Program-made: the position numbers and the translations under genes
Origin: an uncultured Chloroflexota bacterium
GTDB taxonomy: Bacteria; Chloroflexota; Anaerolineae; Anaerolineales; Anaerolineaceae
Direction of reading: 5' to 3'
Assembly (NCBI GenBank): GCA_902786265.1
Contig: CADACE010000001.1
Coordinates: forward strand, 1 to 64,000
Length of the DNA stretch: 64,000 nucleotides
Notes under the pieces: model-generated
Told to the model about the DNA's origin: nothing
What the model saw: only the letters and a program-made list of their open reading frames with translations
The model's database searches: none
In this document: positions 25,598-34,587 of the stretch, one piece after another
Position numbering within the stretch: position 1 is the first letter of the stretch
Layout: the number at the start of each line of letters is the position of its first letter

Positions 25598-26890
25598 TCA
25601 CGGCATCGCCGCCAGCAAAGCCGCGCCGTAAGCGGCGGCTTCGGGTTTGGGACGGGCGAATGTCGGGATGCCGCCAAGAGCTTCGGACTTGCGTCGGGAG
25701 AGTTCCGGGAGAAGCGCAAGCCCGCCGGTGATCACCAGCCGTTCCGGAGAATCAGCGAATTTTAGGATCTGCTGCACCCGCTGTGAAAAGTTTTCAAGAA
25801 TACGGTCATAAACAGCCGATATTTTCTGCTCCGCGGTCAGCCCGGGAAGAAAAGAAATCTTTGCCAGGCGTGCGGGAGTCAGTTCCGTTGAAAGCGCATC
25901 TTCCGGGTAATGCGCCGAATGGAGCGCCAGCTGATCGATCCGGTCAAAATCCAGACCGGTCTGATTCCGCAGTTCCGCCAACAAACTGCCGCTGGTACCG
26001 ACCCCGGCGATCAAAGCCCATTCATTTTCCTCGTACCAGGGAGCGATACTCATCCGGTTCCGAACTGTCTGCCGGGGATCCGGAAGCGGCGACGTAAGCG
26101 CGACCAGCCCTTCCGCGGTACCGGTGGAATCCACCCACACCCGCTGAGACAGCCCGGCTCCATAGGCTGCCGCAAGGTCATCATGCCCCGCGACCGTAAC
26201 CAGTACTGACTCAGGAACTCCCAGCCAGGCAGCAATTTCCGGTGAAATGGGAATATGCTGCTGTTTTGCCGGGATGATTTGCGGAAAGAGTCCGGCATCC
26301 AGCCCGATGATCTTCATAACATCCGGACTCCAGTCATTTGTTTCAAGGGAAAAAGCGCCGGTGCGTACAGCCAGTGTCCGGTCTGTATAATGTTCACCCG
26401 TCAGGATCCACGCTGCCCATTCCGGTACACCGAACCAGCGATATTCCAGGTCCGGCAGCAGCGGGACAGTCTTTTTCAGATAAGCCAGCTTATAGATCGT
26501 GGCGACATTGCTCATACGAATACCGGAAATGGAAGTCAGTTCATCTTCATATTCCGCCCGAAGTTCTTCTGCTTCCACACCGCCCCGGCTGTCATACCAG
26601 AGCAATATAGGCGTCTGCGGATCGCCATGCTGATCCACCAGACATCCTGCTTCCGCCATCCCGGTCAGTCCGATCCCGGTAAGAGGTTCATCGGTGATTT
26701 TCAGGATTTCATTGATCATTTCCCGCAGCGTATGCAGCAGATCTATTGAAAGGACTTTCGAATCAATTTTTCCGCCCGTCGTTACGGCATTCACCTTCGT
26801 AGGGAAGGAGCATTCATATATCACCTTATCCGCATCGGATAAAGCGAGCGCCTTTGTGTTTGTTGTTCCAAGATCAATTCCGATTTTCAT
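25598..26890 (-). CDS. FGGY-family carbohydrate kinase
   Basis: 430 residues. MKIGIDLGTTNTKALAL is the phosphate-1 motif of the ASKHA fold. LTGMAEAGCLVD and ILLWYDSRG follow, as in the FGGY family, and VAGHDDLAAAYGAG and LVITGGLALLP are the second-domain nucleotide-binding segments. These enzymes phosphorylate sugars or polyols such as xylulose, gluconate or glycerol. The substrate cannot be told from the sequence and no transport or isomerase gene is adjacent. It is slightly shorter than typical 480-500-residue members. Confidence 0.85.
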   Translation of the reverse strand: MKIGIDLGTTNTKALALSDADKVIYECSFPTKVNAVTTGGKIDSKVLSIDLLHTLREMINEILKITDEPLTGIGLTGMAEAGCLVDQHGDPQTPILLWYDSRGGVEAEELRAEYEDELTSISGIRMSNVATIYKLAYLKKTVPLLPDLEYRWFGVPEWAAWILTGEHYTDRTLAVRTGAFSLETNDWSPDVMKIIGLDAGLFPQIIPAKQQHIPISPEIAAWLGVPESVLVTVAGHDDLAAAYGAGLSQRVWVDSTGTAEGLVALTSPLPDPRQTVRNRMSIAPWYEENEWALIAGVGTSGSLLAELRNQTGLDFDRIDQLALHSAHYPEDALSTELTPARLAKISFLPGLTAEQKISAVYDRILENFSQRVQQILKFADSPERLVITGGLALLPELSRRKSEALGGIPTFARPKPEAAAYGAALLAAMP

Positions 26891-26989
26891 AGCAGCAATT
26901 ATCAGTACATATCAATCAAGTCAATCAGAAACACAGGATCAAATTTTCCGCGTCTCTGTCCGAATTCTTATTTCCGATTTCTTATTTTC

Positions 26990-27256
26990 CTACAGGCACG
27001 GCAGCTTCCAGGTCTCGATCCACTGGCAGGTACGGAGACGGCGGCGGAAATTCCGGTTGCTGTCCAGCTTGTCCCACAATTCCGGGCAGATCTTCTGAAT
27101 ATGTTCACAGACATTCAGATACTTGACCTCAAAATCCTTCGCCCTGTCATTCACATGGAACTCCTCCCGGAATACTTCTTTTCCGTCACGGTCAAAATAC
27201 AATGCCAGACGGTCCGGCTCCGGATTATTGGAATAAATCATACATTCATGTTCCAT
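26990..27256 (-). CDS. Small hypothetical protein
   Basis: About 88 residues from the ATG at 27256, which has GGAGGTGACC directly upstream; nine earlier codons have no such site. It is acidic to neutral and mixed alpha/beta in feel (MIYSNNPEPDRLALYFDRDGK), with no signal, membrane helix or known motif. It stands between the FGGY kinase and the dipeptidase gene, both on the same strand. Confidence 0.55.
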   Translation of the reverse strand: MEHECMIYSNNPEPDRLALYFDRDGKEVFREEFHVNDRAKDFEVKYLNVCEHIQKICPELWDKLDSNRNFRRRLRTCQWIETWKLPCL

Positions 27257-27307
27257 GGTCACCTCCAACGCATATCGATCCAAAAACGAAACAGGCAGTG
27301 CTTCATA

Positions 27308-27432
27308 TCTATCTGCAATACCGGGATTCAGGATTCAGGGATCAGAGATTCTGATCTACGAGACTCATTGGTGAATCCCGATATGGATAATACATGAATG
27401 ACATTCGGCACCTGGCTCCTGAATCCTGACCC
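27308..27432. repeat. GATTCAGGATTCAGGG repeat with inverted partner
   Basis: GGGATTCAGGATTCAGGGATCAG units at about 27318-27345 face CTCCTGAATCCTGACCC at about 27416-27433. The opposed arms could fold together. There is no gene in between. Confidence 0.6.
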
Positions 27433-27436
27433 AAAC

Positions 27437-28087
27437 CTACTTTCTCAATGAATTTATTGACACCGGAAAACTGAAATACATATCCGGGTATGGTTCATCC
27501 GCAAGCGTGAAATGCCACCATTCGCAATCGATCGGGAGGAATCCGTTCCGCAGCATCGCTTTTTGCAGGAACATGCGGTTTTCATATTGTGCATCGGTGA
27601 TGCCCCGATAATCCGGATGGGATTCGATTCCAAACCAGTCAAACGGGCTGCCCATATCGAGTTCCTTCCCGGTTGACATATCCAGCAGCGTCAGGTCGAC
27701 CGTACTTCCCCGGCTGTGACTGGACCTTTTTGCGATATAACCTTCGGAAAACAGGTCCTGTTTTGCCACCTCCGGATAAAAATACGGCTTCATGCGGACA
27801 TCCTGGTCTTCGATACCCCACATAATAAAATGCTTCACCGCGGTTGTGGGGCGATAAGCATCGAAAATTTTCAGCCGGAAACCTTTCACATTCATCTCGT
27901 TGGCGACGCTTTTCAATGCACGGGCAGCTTCCCTGGTCAGCAGCGCGATCGGCTCTTCATAACCGTCGATGCGGTCGCCGATAAAATTATAAGTGGAAAA
28001 ATAGCGGATCTCCTGCACAATGGAAGGAATAAAATCCGACAATAAAACAAAACCTGAAGCGTCTTTTTCCGGATCAAAGTGGTTCAT
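27437..28087 (-). CDS. D-alanyl-D-alanine dipeptidase (VanX/DdpX family)
   Basis: 216 residues, the size of VanX. Zinc-ligand and active-site motifs are intact: SSHSRGSTVDLTL (His-x6-Asp) and EWWHF (catalytic Glu and third ligand His). FDAYRPTTAV carries the conserved Arg. The enzyme hydrolyses D-Ala-D-Ala. In a non-resistance setting it usually recycles peptidoglycan dipeptide. There is no vanHA neighbour and no signal peptide, so it is probably a cytoplasmic housekeeping or salvage enzyme. Confidence 0.9.
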   Translation of the reverse strand: MNHFDPEKDASGFVLLSDFIPSIVQEIRYFSTYNFIGDRIDGYEEPIALLTREAARALKSVANEMNVKGFRLKIFDAYRPTTAVKHFIMWGIEDQDVRMKPYFYPEVAKQDLFSEGYIAKRSSHSRGSTVDLTLLDMSTGKELDMGSPFDWFGIESHPDYRGITDAQYENRMFLQKAMLRNGFLPIDCEWWHFTLADEPYPDMYFSFPVSINSLRK

Positions 28088-28212
28088 ATTTACCCCATTT
28101 CAGTATTTCACCGCAGATAATCGTTCCGAACAAAGAAATTGGCAAAGGTAGTTTCTTTATCAATGCCTATTCTGCAATTATAAAACAATACGCGGAATTT
28201 GTCATTAAACAG

Positions 28213-28241
28213 CACATCGGAAGAGGATATCTTCCGATGTG
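28213..28241 (-). terminator. Hairpin, probable terminator of the small gene at 28.3-28.5 kb
   Basis: CACATCGGAAG (28213-28223) and CTTCCGATGTG (28231-28241) form a perfect 11-bp stem with a 7-base loop. The T content after it on the minus strand is modest (CTGTTTAATG). Confidence 0.5.
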
Positions 28242-28265
28242 AGTAAAGGAGTCATAATGAAACAA

Positions 28266-28478
28266 TTATCTTGAACCGGAGACAGACTTTATCTTTCCGG
28301 ACGAATCCGTTTTTACACGGAGTGACATCGGGAGATTTAACCCGTCAGCGGTTTTTTCACATTTTTCATAAACGAGCAGCAGCCCGCCGTTTTGTTCGGT
28401 GACCTTCGGTTTTACACCCTTATAGAAAGGGTAATCCCGATAGATTTCGCTGTTGATTTTATCAACAATGCTGCTCAT
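28266..28478 (-). CDS. Small hypothetical protein
   Basis: About 70 residues (MSSIVDKINSEIYRDYPFYK...). It is basic at the end, with alternating strands (GGLLLVYEKCEKT, SLRVKTDSSGKIKSVSGSR). No known family is recognised and there is no signal or membrane helix. Its ATG at 28478 has a GGA-type site. It follows ftsZ on the same strand after an inverted repeat. Confidence 0.5.
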   Translation of the reverse strand: MSSIVDKINSEIYRDYPFYKGVKPKVTEQNGGLLLVYEKCEKTADGLNLPMSLRVKTDSSGKIKSVSGSR

Positions 28479-28524
28479 AAACATTCCAAAATTCTTATTC
28501 TGTCATATCAGTGGATCACGGAGT

Positions 28525-28572
28525 AGTTTTCTTTGGTCCCATATCATCCGATATGAGACCGAAAGAAAAACT
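28525..28572. repeat. Long inverted repeat after ftsZ
   Basis: Arms 28525-28545 and 28550-28572 pair nearly perfectly with a 4-base loop: a GC-containing stem (GGTCCCATATC) extended by a T-rich arm against an A-rich arm. It probably ends ftsZ transcription, although neither strand has a free U tract after the stem. Confidence 0.6.
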
Positions 28573-28618
28573 GCTCACTTCCTCAACGGAATTTCATGCT
28601 CACTGTGATAAATTCAAA

Positions 28619-29953
28619 TTACAGACGGCGGCGCAGGAACGTCGGCGTATCATAGTCTACCGGTTTCACGGTATCATGTTTATCTTCAACCTTGCGGGAA
28701 GATGAACCCATTCCGCTCAGACCATCCATGATCATTTCATACTGTGCGTCAGCTGCCGGAGAAGGTGTATAAGCCGGTTCATCGGCAGGAGCACTGGGGA
28801 TCAGCCGGTCAGAGACGGCATGAGTAACAGGTTCCGCGATGGAATAAGCCATTTCAACTTCCGGAGTCCGTTCTTCTTCCTCAGCATAGGAAACCGGTTC
28901 TTCCGCATAAACCTGAGGGGTAGTAGCAATCGGATCATCAGAGACTACAGCGGTCCTGCCGGTATTTTCGGATTTCAAAGGCGTGGAAGCTATGCCCGTA
29001 ATGATCAGGATGATTTGGACCTCATCCTTCATGTTCGGGTCTACGATCTGGCCGGGGATGATTTCAGCATTATTGCCGGCAAATTGCTGAAGCTGCGTAA
29101 GACCTTCCATCACTTCACCGAAGGAAAGATCGTCGCTGCCGGTGAAATTCGCGATAATTCCGGTCGCGTTTTCGATCGGCAGGTGATCAAGCAGCGGATG
29201 ATTCAGAGCCTGATAAAGGGCTGTGGAAACCTTATCCTCACCCTTTCCGTAACCGATGGAAAGCAGTGAACCGCCGCCGTTGGCCATCATATGGCGGATA
29301 TGAGAGAAATCGACATTGATGTCGCCCGTACCGGAAAGCAGCTGGGTAATGCCCGTAATGCCCTGGCGCAGAACATCATCAGCATAAGCAAAAGCTTCGC
29401 GCAATGTAATATTCGAAGGAGAAACCTTCAACAGTTGGTCGTTCGGGATGGTGATCAATGTGTCGCAATGTGTAGCAAGTTTGGAAAGGCGGGTGCGCGC
29501 GTTGGTGATGCGTTTTCCTGCTTCAAAAGAGAACGGCGTGCTGACGACAGCGATGGTAATTGCGCCGAGAGACCGGGCAATTTCCGCCGCGACGCTGATA
29601 GAACCGGAACCGGTTCCGCCGCCCATACCGGCAGTCAAAAAGACGATATCCGCACCGGAAAGAGCCTTGCGCAGTGTATCTTCAGATTCACGTGCGGCTT
29701 TTTCGCCGATTTCCGGACGTCCGCCGCAGCCCTGTCCGCCGGTGATCTGCGGTCCCATAAGGATCTTTGTATCCGCCTGGCAGCGCTGCAGAGCCTGCAA
29801 ATCTGTATTTGCGGCAATAAACTCCACATCGTCCGTGCCATAACCCATTGTCAGCATGCGGTCAATGGCATTGCAGCCGCCGCCGCCCAGACCGATCACC
29901 TTCATAACCGGTTTGTTATAAACGATATCCTGTTGATAATAATTGTTTTCCAT
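28619..29953 (-). CDS. Cell division GTPase FtsZ
   Basis: 444 residues from the ATG at 29953 (GAGG upstream). It has VIGLGGGGCNAIDRM (T1), AGMGGGTGSGSI (the tubulin signature, T4) and LITIPNDQLL. The acidic disordered linker (about 320-430) ends in a good FtsA/ZipA-type C-terminal peptide, DYDTPTFLRRRL. It polymerises with GTP into the division ring. The T7 loop reads NVDFSHIR: the first Asp is present, but the position of the second catalytic Asp (E. coli Asp212) is His218. That residue completes the GTPase site of the neighbouring subunit, so hydrolysis may be slow. No ftsA or mur genes are adjacent; the upstream gene is a TIM-barrel protein 11 bases away. Confidence 0.95.
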   Translation of the reverse strand: MENNYYQQDIVYNKPVMKVIGLGGGGCNAIDRMLTMGYGTDDVEFIAANTDLQALQRCQADTKILMGPQITGGQGCGGRPEIGEKAARESEDTLRKALSGADIVFLTAGMGGGTGSGSISVAAEIARSLGAITIAVVSTPFSFEAGKRITNARTRLSKLATHCDTLITIPNDQLLKVSPSNITLREAFAYADDVLRQGITGITQLLSGTGDINVDFSHIRHMMANGGGSLLSIGYGKGEDKVSTALYQALNHPLLDHLPIENATGIIANFTGSDDLSFGEVMEGLTQLQQFAGNNAEIIPGQIVDPNMKDEVQIILIITGIASTPLKSENTGRTAVVSDDPIATTPQVYAEEPVSYAEEEERTPEVEMAYSIAEPVTHAVSDRLIPSAPADEPAYTPSPAADAQYEMIMDGLSGMGSSSRKVEDKHDTVKPVDYDTPTFLRRRL

Positions 29954-29964
29954 AGGGTCCTCTC

Positions 29965-31341
29965 TCAATCTCCCTGAGTTTGCAGGGATACTGTGTGAAC
30001 ATCACAGCCTCTGTCCTGCAGTTGACGAAGCATATAAGCCGGGTATAAGGCCTGATCGTCAATCATAATTACATTTTTTGACGCTAACGCTTCGTTCAAG
30101 TCGTTTCCGGATGTACATTTGTGAATTTTGATGTACTGCCGGATCGTGTTCATTTGATCCTCAGTGAACAGACTGCTCACCTCGGGAAGCAGGAAATATT
30201 CTTTAAGGCTCCCCCCTTGAAAGACATATCGCCCTGCATACTGTATATTAGTTGCAATATTCGTGCCAACTTTCTTAATCATTTGCAGCAAATTTGAAAT
30301 GCTTAATTTTCGTAAAAACCGGTTCACTTTTTCAGGAAAAGAAATGTCATCTTCCGGATTTTTTGTCCCGAAAGCATATAACCCGTCCGCCGCTTCAGAA
30401 CCTGAAGGCACGGCCGCGCTCAATGATTCTGTTGAAGGCAGTTTATAAACACAGCAGGAAAGCACATAAGAAGGAATCTTTCCGCTGCTGCGGAGGGTCA
30501 CATCCTGAAGCAGGTTCAAAATGTTCAGATACTGCTGTTTTGATTCTCTGGTCACGACATCGAAAATACCGGCTTTCGCGTCCCACAATCCCGCGTCCAT
30601 CAGCAGCAGCGGAACGTTTTTACCGATCTCTTTGCTTAAAATCTCTTCATACCATTGGAATAAATAGAATCCGCGATGGTCCACCACTCCCTCAGCATAG
30701 GGTGCCGCAGGGGGATATCCTGACGGACCGGCTTCATTCCAGCTCAGCAGATTTTTGTTCAAACACGCTGAGGCGGAAAATACCATATTGGATAAAAGGC
30801 TTTCGCTGAATTCTTTCCTGATCTGTTTGATGGAGGAACGCAGAAAAGCAAGGTCCCAATAATCCCCGCCCGGTTCAAGCAGCGGGAACAGCGGGATCAC
30901 CTTTTCCCGCACACAGATGGTCGCGTAATCCGCGAATTTCCGGATGAAACGGGTCACCAGGCCCGGTTTGACCCAGTCTTCCGCGCTCCAGGAGCTGCGC
31001 ATGTTCGGGCGGTTGAAAAACTGCACCATATGGATCCCGATACTGTGGTAATAGGCCATGCGCTGCTGAAAAATCTGAGGCGAAGGCGGCTCTGAAATCG
31101 CGTAATTCAGGACAATGATCGGTTCAATGCGAACCTCACGCAGCCGGATAATAAAGTTTTCCGGGATCTCACTGTTGTCCGGTGCGTAAATCACCAGCCA
31201 CGAAGTCCCGGCAGCCTGCAATTTCGGCAGCCAGTAATCCAGACTCGGGTCATCAAAATGTCCCGCGTCTTTATAATAATGAAAACCTAATTTTTTTGAT
31301 TTTCTGTTTGCTGAAAACCCGTACGCTTCCATCTCTCCCAA
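29965..31341 (-). CDS. TIM-barrel glycosidase-like protein next to ftsZ
   Basis: 458 residues without signal peptide. Phrases such as KLGFHYYKDAGHF, LQAAGTSWLVIYAP, FFNRPNMRSSWS, FPLLEPGGDYWDLAFL and LLLMDAGLW read like the strands and loops of a glycoside-hydrolase-type (beta/alpha)8 barrel, with candidate acidic residues in LEPGGDYWD. I recall similar proteins in Anaerolineae but no assigned function. The C-terminal 130 residues are a separate helical part. It ends 11 bases before ftsZ, so the two are probably co-transcribed, which hints at a cell-envelope role. Confidence 0.6.
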   Translation of the reverse strand: MGEMEAYGFSANRKSKKLGFHYYKDAGHFDDPSLDYWLPKLQAAGTSWLVIYAPDNSEIPENFIIRLREVRIEPIIVLNYAISEPPSPQIFQQRMAYYHSIGIHMVQFFNRPNMRSSWSAEDWVKPGLVTRFIRKFADYATICVREKVIPLFPLLEPGGDYWDLAFLRSSIKQIRKEFSESLLSNMVFSASACLNKNLLSWNEAGPSGYPPAAPYAEGVVDHRGFYLFQWYEEILSKEIGKNVPLLLMDAGLWDAKAGIFDVVTRESKQQYLNILNLLQDVTLRSSGKIPSYVLSCCVYKLPSTESLSAAVPSGSEAADGLYAFGTKNPEDDISFPEKVNRFLRKLSISNLLQMIKKVGTNIATNIQYAGRYVFQGGSLKEYFLLPEVSSLFTEDQMNTIRQYIKIHKCTSGNDLNEALASKNVIMIDDQALYPAYMLRQLQDRGCDVHTVSLQTQGD

Positions 31342-31423
31342 ACCTTCTAACCATTAACACAATAAGTGCAATAAATGTGCCAAAATGATAAAAATAAAGG
31401 GAAAAGAGGGAAATCAAGAAAGC

Positions 31424-31457
31424 AAAAAATTGGCAGCAAACAAGATGCTGCCAATTT
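31424..31457 (-). terminator. Rho-independent terminator ending the phage-like cassette
   Basis: AAATTGGCAGCA (31427-31438) and TGCTGCCAATTT (31446-31457) form a 12-bp stem, followed on the minus strand by TTTTTT. It starts 4 bases after the stop of the last phage-like gene and insulates the ftsZ genes. Confidence 0.9.
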
Positions 31458-31460
31458 CCA

Positions 31461-32090
31461 TTATCTGTAAAGTGAAATTCTGCTGACCGGCCAGGGAGAA
31501 TAATTAAAGCTGTCATTCAGCGCGACAAGATTCAGCTCATTTATAAACTCTTTTATAAGATCATCCGCCTGTGTCATCAGCGCTTCACGATCTTCCGGAC
31601 GTTTTCCGAACACCTCCGTAACCGAGCGCGCACGGATTTGCATCGCGTATCCGGCAGCCCCTTTACACAACATTGTGAGATGAGAATCCGGCAAAGTCGT
31701 CCGTATTGACTCATCCAATCCTTTGATCGAGTGCGGTACCGACAATTCGATCTGAAGCAGTTCTCCCACAGCGGGACGAACCGGTTCATGGAAATCGAAA
31801 AGAAGTTTTCCGGGCTGTGTTTCCAGGCTGAACTGCATCTCTTTTTTCGTTGAATTTCTGCGCACACCACGCACCATCATATGATCCGGATAAGCCCGGG
31901 GGACGACCGCATAAGTATTTTCATAAGCCAAAACCCGTCCCTGAATTTCCTCAACACCCGGCATATACGATCCATATTTGCTGAGGGCTTGCCGAAAACC
32001 CATATCGACCATAGCATCCGAATATCTCCTCCCCGCCTCATCACCCAGCAGGATCCGACATTGTGCCCGGTAATCATCAATTGTTTTCAT
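31461..32090 (-). CDS. Phage-like head-tail connector/adaptor protein
   Basis: 209 residues. The start IDDYRAQCRILLGDEAGRRYSDAMVDMGFRQALSKYGSYMP has the pattern of small phage adaptor proteins that bind below the portal (a gp6-like helical start with an ALxxY segment), but the rest is unfamiliar. The late part, LCKGAAGYAMQIRARSVTEVF and a final helix, suggests a structural subunit. GGAGG precedes the ATG. It is the last gene of the cassette, right before the terminator. Function is inferred mainly from context. Confidence 0.5.
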   Translation of the reverse strand: MKTIDDYRAQCRILLGDEAGRRYSDAMVDMGFRQALSKYGSYMPGVEEIQGRVLAYENTYAVVPRAYPDHMMVRGVRRNSTKKEMQFSLETQPGKLLFDFHEPVRPAVGELLQIELSVPHSIKGLDESIRTTLPDSHLTMLCKGAAGYAMQIRARSVTEVFGKRPEDREALMTQADDLIKEFINELNLVALNDSFNYSPWPVSRISLYR

Positions 32091-32119
32091 TTTCCTCCAA
32101 AATTCCGCATTCCGAACTC

Positions 32120-34069
32120 CTAATTTTCCAAAATCAAAGCCTGCAGCTCCGCAAACTTCCCGTCAATGTACAGCTTCGTGTCCGCACGATACCGCAGCGC
32201 CACCGGTCCCGTGTCCGCCGATATCGTGTTCTGCCCCAGCAGCGTTGATATCGCCGTCGCGTCGAGCTGATACGTCACCGGCGTGACCAATTCATACCAC
32301 AATTCAACCGGCGTCCCCGCCGTCTTCTGGTCAGCAAGCCACTGCGTAAAACCCGCGACCGTATCCCCGCATAACGCTTCGTCACACATGACATAAAGCA
32401 CACCCGTATTCGTATGGTTGAGGCCGTTCACGATACCCACATAAGTATCCTTCTGTTCAAAGTGCGAACAAAGGAAAGACGAATCCCTCGGCGTTATACT
32501 GTTCATATTCGCTGAACCGATATAATACGCGTTTAAAATTCCCGGTTGAGAAGATTTCCTCCAAACCGTTCCGGTAAGCGCCGGTAAATCCTGCACTTCC
32601 AGTTTTCCATGCGTCACCGTCAGCACACCCGCCGTCACATCCAGCGCCCCGCCGTATACCGTCCCCGCTTCGGTTGGAAACGTGATAGGATATTCAGCGA
32701 CTTCATCACTTTTACAAATCCACGGGTAAATGGTTTCATTATCAAATGACGAACCTTTTTTAACCCATAGCTGAGCGCAATTGTAGGCATATGTATCATC
32801 AATGACAAACGAATCGCTGTTATATGATGCAATAAGTGAAGCGTTGTTTCCAGTCATTGGATTGGAGTTAGAGCCCCTTATTTGAATAGCCCAACGACCA
32901 TCGTAAGGTGTTTTATGATATGTGCCGTTCGAAAAATATTTTGTATCATCATTGATATTGCCCGAAGATGAAGATGATTTTGACAAATTCCAAAATACTA
33001 CCGCATTAGCATTTGCGACCCCATTTATTGTGATAGAACCATCCGTATTTACTGTTGCAGTAATCTCTGCTATAGTATTGGATTGAGATACAGTTTCTAA
33101 CAGATTTTTCCCGGTCCTTGTGATAGTCGCCCCCGTCCATCCCGATATCGGACGGATGTTTTCTGGAGCCGGATCACCAGTGCCAGACTGTACAGGTTCG
33201 ATGCCGACAGTCAGCTCAACCACCGGAGCCGGAGCCCCGTCCGAAAACACCGCCGGATCCCCGGACACCCCGCACACGATGACAGCCGCTTTCTCATCCA
33301 GCGCCGACCTTATCCCGTCCGACGTCACCGGATTCGAAGACCCCGCCGCCGGAACACTGTCGAACGTCAGCACATCCTGTTTTCCCGCCAGCGCAGCATC
33401 CGACTCCGCTTCCGTATAATACCGGTCATCATGCGTATGCCCCGTGTCCGACTTCCCCGCAAGCAAAGCATCCGTCTCAGCTTCCGTATAATACCGGTCA
33501 TCATGCGTATGGTTCGAGTCCGACTTCCCCGCCAGACCCCGCTGGACGAAAGCCGTCGTCGCAATCTGCGTATTATTCACCGTCGCCCCCGCCGTCGGAG
33601 CCTTCGGCGTCCCCGTGAACGTCGGAGAAGCCTTCGGCGCCTTCAGATTCAGCGCCGTATCCACTTCCGCTTCCGTATAATACCGGTCGTCATGCGTATG
33701 GTCCGCATCCGACTTCCCCGCAAGCAATCCATCCGTCTCAGCTTCCGTATAATACCGGTCATCATGGTCATGCGCAGCAGGCGGGAACGATGACGGCTTA
33801 TTCACGATATCATCATTCCAATCCGCCGCATCCTTCAAAGCCAGCGCCCCCAAATCATCAGCATCCGCCTTCCCATCCAGAGCCGCCTTCAAATCCCGCT
33901 GGTTTCCGAGCGTCCCCGTGATCGAGCCCCACTCCGTCGTCAGAGCCCCTTCCCCCACCACGATTTCAATCACATCCTCCGAGACCGCCACCTCGATAAC
34001 CACATCCGAGACCTCGACCACAATCACGTCATCCACAACCTCGATTATTTCCAATTCCGAACCCTGCAT
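32120..34069 (-). CDS. Phage tail-fibre/receptor-binding-like protein
   Basis: 649 residues. After an acidic Val/Ile-rich N-terminus come four to five copies of a HTHDDRYYTEAExD repeat spaced by about 15-50 residues (about 98-240). This repeat is common in trimeric tail fibres and spikes. The middle (VQSGTGDPAPENIRPISGWTG) and the C-terminal region (YELVTPVTYQLDATAISTLLG...) resemble phage proteins found near tail tips. The DNA for the middle segment (about 32670-33090) is visibly more A+T-rich than the repeats on either side, suggesting domain exchange. It likely mediates host-surface binding. Confidence 0.75.
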   Translation of the reverse strand: MQGSELEIIEVVDDVIVVEVSDVVIEVAVSEDVIEIVVGEGALTTEWGSITGTLGNQRDLKAALDGKADADDLGALALKDAADWNDDIVNKPSSFPPAAHDHDDRYYTEAETDGLLAGKSDADHTHDDRYYTEAEVDTALNLKAPKASPTFTGTPKAPTAGATVNNTQIATTAFVQRGLAGKSDSNHTHDDRYYTEAETDALLAGKSDTGHTHDDRYYTEAESDAALAGKQDVLTFDSVPAAGSSNPVTSDGIRSALDEKAAVIVCGVSGDPAVFSDGAPAPVVELTVGIEPVQSGTGDPAPENIRPISGWTGATITRTGKNLLETVSQSNTIAEITATVNTDGSITINGVANANAVVFWNLSKSSSSSGNINDDTKYFSNGTYHKTPYDGRWAIQIRGSNSNPMTGNNASLIASYNSDSFVIDDTYAYNCAQLWVKKGSSFDNETIYPWICKSDEVAEYPITFPTEAGTVYGGALDVTAGVLTVTHGKLEVQDLPALTGTVWRKSSQPGILNAYYIGSANMNSITPRDSSFLCSHFEQKDTYVGIVNGLNHTNTGVLYVMCDEALCGDTVAGFTQWLADQKTAGTPVELWYELVTPVTYQLDATAISTLLGQNTISADTGPVALRYRADTKLYIDGKFAELQALILEN

Positions 34070-34174
34070 CAGCCCGCCCTTCCGAATTCCGCATCAAGGG
34101 ACAAAAGTCCCCTGACCACCTTTCACCTTTCACTTTTGTTCCCTGACACCTGCCACCTGAAACCTGACACCTGA

Positions 34175-34501
34175 TTACTCCGTCACCGACGGCAGCACCT
34201 TGAACGCCCCGCCCAGATAATACTCCGCCACCGACGCCGGCGACGTCACCCGGATATCCCACGCATACAGCCCCGACGTGAACCCCGACGACACCGACGC
34301 CGGTATCAACAGGTCGATTCGCCCCGCCGCCGGTGTGATCGTGCACTCCATTTCACACAACAGCGCCCCGCCGTCCGGACATTCCCGCACCTGGCATTTC
34401 GCTTCATACCCCGTCAGGTCCAGCACTTCCCCGCCCTTCCGGAACAGCAGCGCCCGGTGAAACGTCGCCCCCCGATGCATTGAAAAGTCATAGATTTCCA
34501 T
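34175..34501 (-). CDS. Small phage structural-like protein
   Basis: 108 residues, beta-rich: FSMHRGATFHRALLFRKGGEVLDLTGYEAKCQVRE and LYAWDIRVTSPASVAEYYLGGAFKVLP. This looks like the immunoglobulin-like accessory proteins encoded ahead of tail fibres in some siphophages. AGGAGG is 5 bases from the ATG. A copy of the dispersed palindrome lies immediately upstream (34522-34575). Confidence 0.55.
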   Translation of the reverse strand: MEIYDFSMHRGATFHRALLFRKGGEVLDLTGYEAKCQVRECPDGGALLCEMECTITPAAGRIDLLIPASVSSGFTSGLYAWDIRVTSPASVAEYYLGGAFKVLPSVTE

Positions 34502-34521
34502 TGGTCCTCCTAAAAAACACA

Positions 34522-34575
34522 GGCACCTGATACACTGTATACCGCAGCGCGGCAGAGAAACCTGTATCAGGTGCC
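34522..34575. repeat. Dispersed palindromic element, copy 3
   Basis: GGCACCTGATACA (34522-34534) pairs with its exact complement at 34563-34575. The 28-base loop differs from the other copies. It sits between two genes of the phage-like cassette, showing that the element also invades phage DNA. Confidence 0.8.
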
Positions 34576-34587
34576 ATTCTGTCCTAA

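Noticed and set aside
28213..28572. tRNA or small RNA genes suggested by the hairpins around 28.2-28.6 kb
   Set aside because: The stems are simple inverted repeats beside gene ends; no cloverleaf or conserved tRNA bases are present.
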